Shown here: in pieces, positions 11,660 to 23,859 of the stretch
Numbering within the stretch: position 1 is the stretch's first letter
Layout: each line of letters begins with the position of its first letter
NCBI GenBank assembly: GCA_004009845.1
Contig: RMBW01000009.1
Span: 372,001 to 436,000, forward strand
Direction: 5' to 3'
Length of the DNA stretch: 64,000 nt
Origin: Davidsoniella eucalypti
Lineage: Eukaryota > Ascomycota > Sordariomycetes > Microascales > Ceratocystidaceae
Made by a program: the position numbers and the translations under genes
Notes under the pieces: generated by a model
Databases searched by the model: none
The model's input: the letters and a program-made list of their open reading frames with translations, nothing else
Told to the model about the DNA's origin: nothing

Positions 11660-12967
11660 TGATGGATGGAAACTTTGACAGCTACTTTTTGTTGTGGGAG
11701 CTCTTTTCAGCGTGACGATGAAATGGGTATTTTGGATTTATAAGCTATCTTGGTTTTGTGGAGGCACTGTTTTGCTTTTTTCTTTTCTTTTTTCTATTTG
11801 TTTCCAGTGGAGGTATGGACCACTAGTTCTATTGAGTTTGTCTAGCGGAGCGTATGATCTTAGTGATTTAGGTAGGTGAAATATAATCAAATCAAATTAG
11901 TTCGATCTTATTGAATGATCCAAGAAAATAGAATCTACCCGTTTGGATGTGCATATCTCCGATTAACTCGTGGTTTTCTAGTGCGGGGACATTACCAACC
12001 CTAATTAAACCCCGATTCATCTGACAATCCTGAAAATGGGCAAGTTAGACAGACCAATTTCTTGGTAGCATGGTATATGTACTTAGATATTAGCTACATA
12101 GCCCTGCATGATATATAATACCGATAATCAGTATCATATTGGATTTATGTTGTACACTATCTTCAAGGCGTTTGTATTGTAGAAGACGTGCTATTTCTTT
12201 CAAGTTTAGATAGAACATATTTCACCGTACGTTATAACTAGAGTTAGTGGCCATATTTCACAGCTAGTTAGTTGTCTTGTCAGGAGTGTCTGACAGGAAT
12301 AAATATTCATATAATAGCACTTAAGTTGTGTTCGTTAGAAGAAGGATTTCTTGCTAACGCGGCATACCATTGAAACATGGGAGAATGAATTTTGGCTTTG
12401 AACCAAAGATTCTCGATCAGAGTAGGTCACGCCAAATGATAGCATGAGGCGTGATCTCATGTCAATGAGGTCGATCGAAGGGACATCTGTGAAAAAAAGT
12501 TCAAAAGTAAGGAGCATTATACAATAATAGTTTATCAAAACGTTAACGAGAGAAGTGGTTCTGTTGGGTTTAGTATTAATGATCACACAAAAAGAAGAAA
12601 AAAAAGGTCAAGCCGCTTTTACCACTGGGAGTAAACCTTTGTCAATGACAATACCAAACAATACCATCTACCCATTGGAGAAAATGGGGCCTGTAGCCGA
12701 GGCAAAGCTCACCCTTAGTTCGGAGTTTTCGGTGTGGTGCATTTTCCCTAGACGATAAGCAATTGTAATGATCCAAAGTGATGAGGGTAGGCGAATGATT
12801 CCACATGATAGGAAAACCAAAGAAAGAGAGTGAAAAGTCTGCTAGTCAGTCGATCCATTAGGTATCCGAGTTTAGAATACCGTTTGTTATACGATAGGGA
12901 CGTATGATGTAGAATGAAGACATAGATTAAAGTTGGCATGGGGGCCTACAATTTGAACATGTCCAGC
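11660..12967. other. AT-rich intergenic tract
   Basis: No supportable gene. It contains the 5' flank of glyoxalase II and the 3' flank of the KH-domain gene, with an AACCCTAATT telobox-like site near 11997. The short open frames here (for example 12335-12586) are AT-rich and show no family features. Confidence 0.6.
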
Positions 12968-15226
12968 TTACAGACCAGGTGGAGGGGGTATCTGATAGCA
13001 TTGATATTAGTTTCATTGGCGGAGTATTTGAATGTTATAGATTAACATACCGAGCTGTAGCTGCCAGCACCAGGAGGACCGGGAGGTGGAGGAGGCACAG
13101 ATGAGGCAGGAGGAGGGGGAGGTGCGGAATCGGCCGGAGGAGGTGGAGGTGCAGCTCCAGAGGGAGGTGTTGGCTGGCCCTGCTGTTGTTGCTGATGAGC
13201 AGCAGCAGCCGAATAATACCATTGGGCATATCTATTTTAGGATCAACCAATTAGGTTAGTACGTGACCAGAGGTATCTAGAGATTGATGGGTTGGTGTGA
13301 CTTACGCGGCATAGCCACCGTAAGCAGCATACGGATCTTGTGCACCGTAATACTGTGCATACTGGGCAGCATAATCAGCATTAGCTGCAGTTTGTTCAGC
13401 TGTCAGAGCAGCACCTGCAGCTGGAGCAGTAGCAGCACTGGAAGGATCGGCGGCGCCACGTGAATCTTGCGAGCGGTACAAGTTTTCGTGGCCCCCGTGA
13501 CCACTGTGGTTGCCACGACCGTAGTTATCACGACGAGAATCTTTGTCTCTATCGCGGTGGTTGTCGTGGGAGTAGCTGTCACCCCCACGGTCGCCGCCAC
13601 GGTCACCACCACGGTACCGACCCCCGCGATCACCACCACGATCGCCACGATCGCCGCCGTTACGGCCATGGTAACCACCATCGTTGTCTCTAGCACGATA
13701 ATTGTCACCACCATGGCCACGATGACCGTCATCGGGGCCGCGGTTGAACTGTCTCGGAGGTCTCGCTTTGAAATCTTCGTATTGTTGTTTTACGCTGGCA
13801 ACGAGATCATCGCAAAGTGTTTTGGCCTCGTCGACTTTGAGAGGATCAGGACCACTGCATCGAATTTGGCATGTTAGTTGAGTGTATTCTGAATATGATA
13901 TCACTGCGATGATGTCTGAACTTACGCAACATGAAGGAACATGTCCTCATCAGCTTCTTGATTGGTAGCTTGTTCAAGATACCCAGAGCCACGACCCTTG
14001 ATCTGGACACGGCATCCGGTTTCATTTTGGATATGCTTAACATATTGGCCACCTTGGCCAACGACTTGCGCCCTTAGATTGAAGCCGGTAAGAGGCTCAA
14101 GAGTAATGGGAATTTTAGCTTCAGGCCATTTGCGCTAAAGATATGTTAGCAACTTGTTTAGCTTGAAGTCATAATATTGACATCTTACTCTACCAAACTC
14201 GTCACGCTCAACCTGCTCTGGGGGATCACGGCGGCGGAAACGACGCTCATCAATAAGATTGGGAAGGTCTTGTTTGAGCATACCCTCGATTTTGGCGATG
14301 GCCTTTTCGAGGCCCTCTTGGGTTGTACTGGTGACATGAAGATACAAAGGAGGTTTCTGTGTGTTTGGTTAGCACGGTGCTATTACGAGGTATAGTTATA
14401 GTCGATAATAAGAAGTGGCGTACAGAAGGTGTTGCCATAGTTTTGTCTGGCAGATAGTTTCCACGGGTGGTGATATCGGCACCAGTCTCTGCCTTGATCT
14501 ATACGAGTAGAAGGATTAGTATGTAATCTGGATGGTTGATTCCATCTTCGTATTCATGATCTTTATAAACGTACCTGAGCCTGAACAGGCCCCTTTGTCA
14601 CAAGGAACCGAGTCTTGTAATCGTTGATCTCGATATCTTTGATGTAATCGCCGTCGGCAACGTGAATCTCTTCGCGAATAGGGCCATCGCCGCTCACAGA
14701 ACCATTGGCACTGTCGGTGCCCTTGATTTGGGGTACATCGACATGTTGAATGCCACGTCTAGCTTGAAGCGAAGCATTAATACGGGCAGCAGCCGCAGCT
14801 ATAAGAATGTAACACAACGTTAGTTAGCGACTAGCTGAATGACGGTTGCAATATGCATGTTGATAGCAGATGTTGACAAGGCTTTCGAATATTGTGTTTG
14901 GGCGCAGGCAATATGGTAATGATATGTGATGTTCAAAATCACAGATCGAAGACCTATGGATTAAAAACAGCGAATGTAAAAACCATATGGCAAGCCACAT
15001 ATATTGAAGCCGATGATGAAGATGTTGGCGGTGACCTACCAGCAGCGGCAGCCGGGTCTACTCCAGCGGGTTTCGCGTCGTCTTTGCCATTTGGTGGGCT
15101 GCGCTCTCTGCCTTCAGAGCGTCTCGAGGTCGGTGAACGGGAGCGGCGGTCAAAACGGGAGCTTCGCTTCGGCTCGGGCTCGGTTTGATCGAAACGCGAG
15201 CGCTTCGGGCGGTCGGAATCTGCCAT
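12968..15226 (-). CDS. KH-domain RNA-binding splicing factor, KHDC4/BLOM7-like
   Basis: Eight exons give 538 residues: 15040-15226, 14575-14798, 14424-14498, 14189-14356, 13926-14134, 13306-13854, 13051-13231 and 12968-12991. All junctions are GT...AG and keep phase. Residues 1-50 are Arg/Ser-rich. A first KH-like unit spans about 63-218 (IKAETGADITTRGNYL, PLYLHVTSTTQEGLEKA). A second spans about 219-300, with the GxxG loop GQGG at 244-247 and the following CRVQIKGRGSG. An RGG/Asp tract of repeated GGDRGGD type (about 315-400) and a Pro-rich tail with several PPPPP runs complete it. Human KHDC4 associates with the spliceosome and affects splice-site choice; a nuclear splicing role here is inferred. 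The first intron is long (241 nt). The final exon is only 24 nt and encodes IPPPPGL. Confidence 0.88.
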
Positions 15227-18200
15227 TTCGAGAGGGTTTTTGGGGACGATTGATTCGGCGCGATGGCTGGAAGGACGGGTATTTGATGGCGAAAAGGCAG
15301 TATCGAAAGTACGACTATGTCACGGTTACCCTATATGTGACCGATAGTGGTCATAGAATGTAAAATGTAGGGAATAAGAGAGGATTATGTGCTCTTATTG
15401 ACCGACGAGATGCTGGAATAGGCCAAAAATATTGAAAGAGAAATGGAGCGCAAATAATCACTAGTTAATTTTTTTTTCTTGAGGCCGACTTTAATTATGT
15501 AACAAGTAAGGCGCCAATATAGCTGAAAAAAAAAGCCTGCCAATGACACAAAAGTGCAATTTTCACTGTAATATCTCAAATTGAGATATAGATGCTTTTG
15601 TTTAATCAAACTAGCCTCAAGTGATAGAAACTATAACGATAGTATCTATCGTCATCAAGTCTTCCCTTTCATTCTTATATGCCTAGAGGAAAATAATCAC
15701 CAATAGCTGCGTCATACCTGTTGTCCTGCCAGCTGTCGAGCACCCTTAGCAGCTGGCAGTATGCCTATTCCCAAAAATATACCACAATAATGGGCCTAGT
15801 CCTGAAAGAACAGAGCACGCACTACAACCAAATTATTGGTAGTATATATATATGTATGTACATATATTTGCATACCGCCTTAGCTATTAAAATTCAAGCA
15901 CGTACTTGGCTATGCATTTTGCACCGTCTTTTGATCCTTCTAATTAGCATAAGCCTCACAACAGCTAAAAAGAGGCGTACTATTCTTGGGAAAGTCACCA
16001 TATCCATCTTCGCCCGATTCTAAAAGCTGCAATACACGGTCCTCTTCAAGGCATACTAGAAAACGTACGATGCTCAGCTTACATTCTATTGAATTGTATG
16101 CCCTCCTCTGTGGTAAACAAAGATTAGCGATCTAGGTATCACAGATCTCTTTGCACCGGACTCACATATGCGGTTGTAGATAATAGAACCCCAGCAGCGC
16201 CTCACTGCATGGCTGATTTAGTAGATATCGCGTAAGCTCTATGAAATGTACTTCATTCAACATGATATGTGTGTCTACGCCATCACAAATGACGGCTTTC
16301 ATGGCCCCCAGTGTAGCATTGATTACGTTAGTGTTTATATAAGTCTGAAATGGAATACTATATATGCACGATGTATAATTCTCAATGTTTCGCTGTAGGA
16401 TAGCGGCGTAGTGGCGCTTGATGACATCCGGGCTTGGCTTCTTTGGCCGGAGTGTTGCTCTATTTGGGTAGACTTTGTTTAGGCGCCAGGAAAGCGAGTA
16501 TTGGAGAAAAAGCTACTAACTAACTGATGTACTATGTACTATGTAGTATCCTTTGAAAGTACAGATTCACATGTATCGGTGCAGTATATAAGTTATGCAA
16601 TGTCCGACATGTACATAGAATGAATCGTGAAATCGCCCTTGTCCCAGCCTCTCGGCTCCATGATGTAGGGGAGGCCATTGGCAGATTCCATAGCTGAATT
16701 TCAATAACCGTTCGCTTGGAGAGTTTTACACATGGGAAAAAACCCAGGTCTAGCGCACAAAGCTACCCAACTGGGCGTAGAACTACGCTGACTACTTGAA
16801 TTTCCATTTCTACTGCGACTATATAGCCCCAGATAGAGGCGTTGGTATTACCAAAACTAGAGCGAGTGCTACTTTAAATCACATTTCTGGCTCATCGAAT
16901 GCTGGCTAGTGACAATCATAATTGGAAAGAGGGGAAACAGAGGCTGTATTGCCCTAGCTATGATATATCAAGGTCAAGTCTCTGGTATGATAACTTAGTT
17001 CTGTGATGCTTGCTATGAATGTGAGGTAATATGATCTGCAGGTCTAGGACAGATTTTCCATATCAACACAGAAGAGGTGGAAGGCAAGAAAGAGGGAAAA
17101 TTATCACAGCTCACATCGCAGCCCATACTCCTTCTGCTCCCTTCCCACCACCCTGCATGAAGTAAGGATTTCTCAAGTGAGAAGGGACTATCGAGTTGAA
17201 TAGTAGATATACACATACACATAGATCGCCCCATATGAGAAAAACAGCATTGTAGCATGCAACAGTAAGAAATCTTCGAGTGGCCTGAACAACTCAGCTT
17301 ACGCACAACACCCACAGTATTGTAGTATTGCCGCTAAGACCAAAGCAGGTCATTTGTCTTTGAGGAGTTTTCTTTCCTTTGTTCTTTAGACTAGCTAGTG
17401 CATTGTCGGTGATTTTCGAAGAAAAAAAAAGAAAAAAAGAAGGCTTCTTCAATTGTGAGTACGCTTGGTGGCGGAAAATGAGTTCATAGATATACTGCAA
17501 TCTCTAGAGTTTGTTTCAAAACAAAACAAGCTTCAATAAACAACCTTGAAATTTAGCATTAAGTAGTAAGAATGTATAATTGACAGATATTTGTATTTTT
17601 GTACACATGTGCATGTTTAGATTTACGATATACCAAATCTAAAAAGAAAATAATATGTCATAATAAATTTGGGCTGGCTAGTGAACTCTATTATTAATTT
17701 TTTTTGTGCCCGAGATATTAATACAATAATCACAGGTGCCTTGTTATTGCTTGGATTCTGCAAGCTTAGCTACATAGATCCTGGCTTTCTAGAGGCAGAT
17801 GCCAATTCATTTATTCTCTGTTACTTCTTTGACTCTGGATCTGACTTGAGAATCAAAGAAATCCCGACCTGGATCGCAAGGTTGTCGGCGTCTAAGCGAT
17901 GTCTTCTAACGCCTAGAATTTAATTTAATTTAAGTTTTAATTCTTTGTCGCCGACATTTACTCCCTTTCATTCAACAGCTTGTTCACATTCATAATCTAA
18001 ATTCGAGGTGTTGGGCAACGACTAGGCTATCTATTTTGGATATTTGTTTCATCGAACTCAGCTTTATTGTCCAGTCTTCTTCTTCTTGTTAGTCTCCCCA
18101 TCTTCTACGATATATTTTGTCTCCGGGCTTCCCACCCACCATAACAGACAAGCCCAAGACACAACATACGATCCCTATCTTTATCTATCGCCTTAAGCAT

Positions 18201-18820
18201 AGTGCGCCTCTCTTGTCTGTCTATCTATGTACATATGTGTACTCTGTATATGTATGTCTAGAGTCTACCGCTAAGAGAGCCGGTATTCTGCCGCTGTTCC
18301 TCTTGTTTCTGTGGTCTGTGATCCCACCAAGTCTTACCCACACCCTCTTGATTATCTGGTCGAGTGCTTTGCATAGTACATACTATGCAATTTATATCCT
18401 ATCATTAAATTCCCTCGCCATTTTATCTTCTGTGTGAACTCTATTGGTTGCCAGGCTGGATTTCCAGCCTAGATATAGTGGCTCACCCCGTCTGCATCTA
18501 GATCCCAGATTCTATATCTGTATAAGTATGTACACGCGGCACTACGCTTATACTCTTGTGGTTTTAGATACCCATTTATCTTTCTTATACATACCTCGCT
18601 CTCATTCACCGATCATTGTCGACGGCCACCTGTGCCTCAAAGCCTGTTCTGTCGACGATCTATAGCTGCCATTCCAAAGTGACGTTTTCCTATATCGCAT
18701 GGCTATTGTGGCATTATTGCGTTTTCTGACTTCAACCAGGACGTCATTTCATGCATAAACCCATTACTGCCCCGATTCTTGATCAGATACTATCAAAGAT
18801 GGAACTAGCGTATTGTCAAC
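15227..18820. other. Intergenic tract of 3.6 kb
   Basis: No convincing coding sequence on either strand. The first part is the promoter of the KH-domain gene. The last 700 bases, rich in pyrimidines, are probably the promoter and leader of the ankyrin gene. The middle is AT-rich and includes a short direct repeat of ACTATGT units near 16531-16548. The frames at 15721-16023 and 17669-17923 lack any recognisable feature. Confidence 0.6.
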
Positions 18821-19874
18821 ATGACCGATAAAAACCGCTTCCGTCGGCTCATAAACATATTCAGCACCGGAGGCCATAAAAAGTCCAAGCAAAATTCAGT
18901 CGTAGTCCATCCAAAGGGTCCTCCAGATTCAGACGCATCGTCCAACCATTCACCTCGCTTCGAAGAGTTCTCGCCGCTGCCGTCAGTAGTTCCCTATCAA
19001 CCAACGGCTCCACCGCCGGACACTATATCTATCACACCTCACACAAGTCTCTACGGATCTCCGAATGGCCAACCTATATATGCACAAGACCATAGCTCTA
19101 TCCATGGTCACTCACACTCCTACTCTTATTCACAGCCTTCGTCACCTCCAATAGACCAACGGCCCCGCGATCGCAACCGCAGAACAAGTCATCTGAGTGC
19201 TGCAACTAGTAGTAACAGCAACAGTAACCGTGACCGCAGAAGCCGCGGCAGCGCCCCACGATCCAAAGCAAGCAAGATTTCTATGGAACCAACAAAACTA
19301 TATAGCCTCTGTCGATCGGGAAACGACAACGAGCGTGCAGTGGATATGCTTGTACATTTCCATGGAATAGGCGGAGAGGAGTGGACGACGATTCTAAGCA
19401 CCTGTGTGATCTATACGGCTACTAGTGACAACGTTCAAATCATGGAGGAGTTACTAGAGCGCGGCGGTAGCATAGGGCCCGAGATGCGCACTGCTGGGCG
19501 CAAGTCGATGCTACATCTTGCCGCAGAAAACGGTAGGCTCAATATGGTGGACTGGATGATCTCAAAAGGCGCTTTGATGACAGCCCGCGATGATAGTGGC
19601 CATATGCCAGAGGAAACAGCTTATCTGAAAGGCCATACCTCTTGTAGTGGCGTGATTCAGTCGCAACGAAGTACTCAAGAGGCCTTTCTGAGCCAACAAC
19701 AACATCAACAACAATATCAGCAACAGTATCAACAACATCAACAACACCAACAACACATGTATACACAACAAGGTAAATTTCATGTTCAACTCCTGGGCCA
19801 TATACAAGACGGTCAGTTATACTAACGGGCTTATAGAATCACAATCGCACTATTACGTGAACCACGGCTACTAG
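18821..19874 (+). CDS. Ankyrin-repeat protein with disordered N-terminus and Gln-rich tail
   Basis: 329 residues in two exons (18821-19772 and 19837-19874). The 64-nt intron has a GTAAAT donor, an ACTAAC branch point and a TTATAG acceptor. Unspliced reading would end five residues later with an unrelated tail. Residues 1-155 are low-complexity, rich in Ser, Pro, His and Arg, and probably disordered. From about 165 to 285 helical repeats follow, of which the clearest ankyrin unit is SMLHLAAENGRLNMVDWMIS followed by KGALMTARDDSG. A run of CAA codons (19690-19760) makes a polyglutamine/His tract. The mature C-terminus would be HYYVNHGY. Ankyrin proteins mediate protein contacts; the partner and location are unknown. 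Confidence 0.75.
19692..19754 (+). repeat. CAA/CAX trinucleotide repeat coding poly-Gln
   Basis: Imperfect CAA, CAT, CAG and TAT triplets encode alternating Gln, His and Tyr near the C-terminus of the ankyrin protein. It is a likely length-variable tract. Confidence 0.8.
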
Positions 19875-21201
19875 TTCAGTATTGACCAGATGTATAAGCT
19901 ATACTATCATCGTTAGCGCACAACATTTTGCCTATCACCAGTACTATATGTACTATAACCTTCACTATGAACCCAATTTTGGTTTTATACGGCTTTGTCA
20001 AGACTACATCTCAAAATGAATGTCGACCTCTTTCAAGTTTTATACATTGGTTAGCCTTTAATTACGACTGTCGATCCGAACATCGGCTTACTACACTATG
20101 AAGCTCTATGAAGCTGGGATTTCTCCGGCCTTACACAATATCCGGTTGCATTGCACATGCTATATTCTTTAGAACTTTTTTCTTTCCCCGTCACAAATGC
20201 GTGGCAATCTTCTTTCTGCTTTGTTATTTTCTTCTTTCATCACATTTTTTGTAACCATCAGTACAGCACATATGTTTTATTTCGAGCTCATCATATCGTC
20301 GTTTGATTGCATCTACTGGAGATATTGGGAATTGGGACCATGGACGGAATTTGGGTATACCCGAGCGGATATTTTTATATTACCTACTGTGTTTTCTATC
20401 ATTTTTTAGCGGTTTCTTTTACATATATATCACATCGTCGTTAGTATGCCACTATCTCTTTTGTTCATACATGTTTTCTCGGATTTATATCATAGCTATA
20501 TATCACAACTACATTTCTGTCATTCTTCTCGGTTTAACCCAAATAGCGCTAGACCGGCTTAACAACCCGCTGGTAACAGAGTTCCGATTGGTGTGCTTAT
20601 TCAACCAAGCCTTACGATAAATGCTCTTTGTACATTCAAACTCCAAAGTCTGTACAGCGAGACCCGAGAAGTGGGCAGTGTGTGCACTGTGGCTGTCGGG
20701 AACCTATCAAGGCTTTTCACAGGGCTTTTTATAGTCTTTACAGGGCATAGTGGGGGAGTGCGCGGTTGCAACGAACACAGTACGGCCGAAGATAAACCAG
20801 CTGGGGTTTACTTGGACCCGCCGATGTCACAGAGGATCGAAGTACCGGTACTCAGACGTCCAGCATATAGCGCACCAAATATAGCGTACCAGGTACACTG
20901 GGCCATTATGCCCCACGAAGACTTCATAGTTCCGGCGCCGGAGACTAGAGTGCTATAGCTGGAAAATTGCAGACGAAATTTAGCGTATGACAAAAAAAGA
21001 ATGAAAAAAAAAACCGCCAGTTACTGGACCCCTAGTAAAGGAAGAAAGGAAGAAAAAAAAATCTTGCTAACTTTGTGTGCACGAGCAAGATCGACTTCTT
21101 CCTATAACATAATCTTGAACTTGTTCTTTTTTCTCAAACTCGAGAAGGGAAAGCAAACCAAGCACTCGAAAAACCCACCCTCGACACAAAACCTTCTTAT
21201 C
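19875..21201. other. Intergenic tract and leader of ILV6
   Basis: No gene supported. The segment from 20000 to 20560 is T-rich. From 21001 to 21201 the ILV6 frame stays open upstream of its start and contains an ATG at 21001. The peptide it would add (many Lys, then a Phe/Leu run) looks like translated leader rather than protein. The frame at 20593-20958 shows no family features. Confidence 0.55.
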
Positions 21202-22225
21202 ATGGCTTCTCGTCGGGTGTTGGCCCCCGTGGCCCAGCTCGCCTCTGCCGCCTCACCACTCTCTCTGCGTGCCTCGACGGCATGCTCCATGACCTCCCGG
21301 CGCTGGAACTCCAGTTCGACGTCGGCCATTGCTTACAAGGCGCTGCGCCGCCGGTCTCAGCCTCTCCCCGTGTCCGAGACGCCATCGTGGACTCCCTCCG
21401 CCGCCGTGTCCAATATCTTGTACGAAACGCCGTCGCCTTCTGCCGCACCACCCAAGCGTCATATCCTCAACTGTCTAGTGCAGAACGAGCCCGGTGTGCT
21501 ATCGCGTGTGTCGGGTATTCTGGCTGCTCGGGGCTTCAACATCGACTCCCTGGTCGTCTGCTCTACCGAGGTCGAGGATCTGTCGCGCATGACTATCGTT
21601 CTGACTGGTCAGGACGGCGTTGTTGAGCAGGCCCGTCGCCAACTCGAGGATCTCGTTCCTGTCTGGGCTGTGCTGGACTACACTAATGCGCCGCTTATCC
21701 AGCGCGAGCTGTTATTGGCCAAGATCAACATCCTGGGCCCTGAGTACTTTGAAGAGCTGCTCGCTCATCACCGCGAGCTAGCTGCTAGTGATGCTCTGGA
21801 AGTAGAGTCGTCTTTGACTAAGATTGCCAAGGACTTTCACCCTTCCAAGCTGGCTGCTAGCGAGGCTCTGCGCCAGAAGCACCAGCACCTGCGCGATATC
21901 ACTTACATGGCGCACCAGTTTGGCGGCAAGGTTCTGGACATCAGCACCAACAGCTGCATTGTCGAAATGTACATATAATGAGCACTCTTTCCACTACCGT
22001 ACCAACGTATAATGATCATGTACTAACTACTCTATCCACCATAGCTCCGCCAAGGACTCCCGTATCGATACTTTCCTAAAGCTCATCGCCCCCTTCGGTA
22101 TCCTAGAATCTGCCCGCACTGGCATGACTGTGCTGACCCGCTCACCCCTGTACGATTCAGAGGAGGATACCATGGTCAAGGATGCTGATGAGGCTGTTGA
22201 TATCAGCCAGCTGCCTCCTGGTTAA
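21202..22225 (+). CDS. ilv6: Acetolactate synthase regulatory (small) subunit, mitochondrial
   Basis: 315 residues in two exons (21202-21968 and 22045-22225). The 76-nt intron has a GTACAT donor, TACTAAC branch and ATAG acceptor; the joined codon is ATC, giving SCIVEISAKDSRIDTFLK. It activates the catalytic acetolactate synthase and confers valine feedback in branched-chain amino-acid synthesis, in mitochondria. The first 50 residues are rich in Arg, Ser and Ala, a presequence. The ACT domain begins near residue 90 with HILNCLVQNEPGVLSRVSG and ARGFNIDSLVVCSTE. A second ALS-small-subunit segment contains DITYMAHQFGGKVLDIS. The end, EAVDISQLPPG, is as expected for the fungal family. The start was chosen for the presequence; an in-frame ATG at 21001 would add 67 residues. 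Convergent with the OTC gene. Confidence 0.95.
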
Positions 22226-22657
22226 ACTTGGCTTTTTACTACGACACACTGCTTTGCTTTCTATAGTAGCTGGAACTTGCATACTTAAGAAACCATAAGA
22301 CGGTTATGTTGTTCCAAAGAAAAAGAGGAAGAAAAAGAGAAAGAAAGAAGAATAGACGAGACAAGGAGACAGGTTAACAGAATGTGTTCTTTGCAAATGT
22401 ACATGTATGCATGGCTGCCATTGTGTATGTGTGTGTTATCGCTTGTTTTTTTTATACTCATGATTTCTTAAATATCTCTTCAAGTCAATTCCTTACTATC
22501 AACACATGTTGCATCAGTAGTTGAAATACATACTGTTATGTCAATGATTATTTATTGGACCGATAGTGATCAAAAAACAAATATCTTACACGCTTTTGCT
22601 TCTCATTTGCCTAATCGGATAGTGTACAGGTATAATGTAGCAACAACACTTGAAACT
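22226..22657. terminator. Convergent 3' region between ILV6 and OTC
   Basis: 432 bases between two stop codons. A purine run (AAAGAGGAAGAAAAAGAGAA near 22318-22340) follows ILV6. AT-rich elements such as AATGATTATTTATTGG and ATCAAAAAACAAATATC lie nearer the OTC stop. No gene. Confidence 0.5.
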
Positions 22658-23859
22658 TTAGATCTTGCCCTTATTGACAACAAATCCTTCCAAGGCAGCT
22701 AGAATAGTGATATAACTGTTAGTGATTGTTTCATCGTAATCTAGTATAGATATTAGCTCAAACTTACCGACGGCAGCCCAGAGACGGTTCTCAGCTTCTG
22801 GGAATACAAGCGAACGATCGCTGTAGAAGACCTCATCGTGGACTTCCTCCTGGTGGCGAGGAAGGCAGTGCATGAACTTCCAGTCTGCCTTGGCACCACC
22901 ACGCTTTGCCAAGTTGTTGGTGATCTGATATCCAGAGAAGGCCTTTAGACGACGCTGGGTCTCAGTTTCTTGACCCATTGACACCCATGTATCAGTGACC
23001 AAGATGTTAGCGTCCTTGATCGCCTCTTCCGGAACTCTAGTCTCGATCAGCTTTCCTGGAGATACGACACCCTCGCCTGCAGACAGGATAAGCTTCTTCA
23101 TGTGCTCAGGGATCGTGAATCCAGCTGGTGAAGCTACGGAGATATCTACACCCATCTTCACACATCCTATGGCAAGATCGAAGAGCACGTTGTTGGAATC
23201 GCCGATCCATGCTACCTTAAGACCCTGTAGGCCAAGGCTTCCAACAGCCGCGTTGGGCGCAAAGGTTTCGTGAAGAGTTAAGAAGTCGGCAATGGTCTGG
23301 AGAGGATGGAAGTCATCGGACAGGGCATTGATCACGGGAACAGAAGAGTCCTTGGCCAGGCCAGCGACATCAGAATGAGGGCCGACACGAGCGACCATGC
23401 ACGAGGTCATCGATGAGATGACCTTGGAAGTATCATAAAGAGACTCATTGACCTATCGAGATCCATGTTAAGATGATAGGCTCCACCTGTAATAGCAAGT
23501 AGGATATAGTAGAGTGGACTTACACCAAGCTGGATATCATCCTTACCCAGGAACATAGGGTGACCACCAAGCATGTTGACGGCAGCTTCCGTAGAGACAC
23601 GGGTGCGTGTGCTGCGCTTACTAAACATCATGGCAACAGACCTACCGTTCATAGAGCCGGCTATCTGGGTAGGGATCGAGCCGCCCTTGACGGCAGCCTT
23701 GTGGGCAGTTCCATTACGAACCAGCGTGGTGAGCTCTGCAGGCGTCAAGTCGGCGATGGTCATGAGATGGCGAGGCGCCACGGCCGCAGCCGAGTAACTG
23801 CGTCTCTGAAAAAGGCCAGAAGCAGCCTTCTGAGTAGTTTTGCAGACTTGATTTCTCAT
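22658..23859 (-). CDS. argB: Ornithine carbamoyltransferase, mitochondrial
   Basis: 353 residues in three exons: 23524-23859, 22768-23452 and 22658-22698 (introns of 71 and 69 nt). It condenses carbamoyl phosphate and ornithine to citrulline in arginine synthesis; fungal enzymes act in the mitochondrial matrix. Residues 1-25 form a basic presequence. The carbamoyl-phosphate motif is FSKRSTRTR (79-87). The second domain shows HPLQTIADFLTLHE, the nucleotide-like fold segment VAWIGDSNNV, TDTWVSMGQE and the ornithine loop HCLPRH (about 307-312). ENRLWAAV precedes the last intron and AALEGFVVNKGKI is the end. Family motifs are complete and the length is typical. Divergent from the Tag1-like gene. 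Intron 2 is a multiple of three without a stop (see findings). Confidence 0.96.

Noticed and set aside
13403..13877. Frames rich in Val/Thr or His/Arg around the RGG repeat
   Set aside because: They are alternate-frame readings of the repetitive RGG-coding exon of the KH-domain gene.
20593..20958. A 121-codon frame upstream of ILV6
   Set aside because: No recognisable domain; it lies in the ILV6 promoter area and its start is not in a favourable context.
22995..23273. Plus-strand frames opposite OTC
   Set aside because: Antisense readings of a confirmed enzyme gene with no features of their own.
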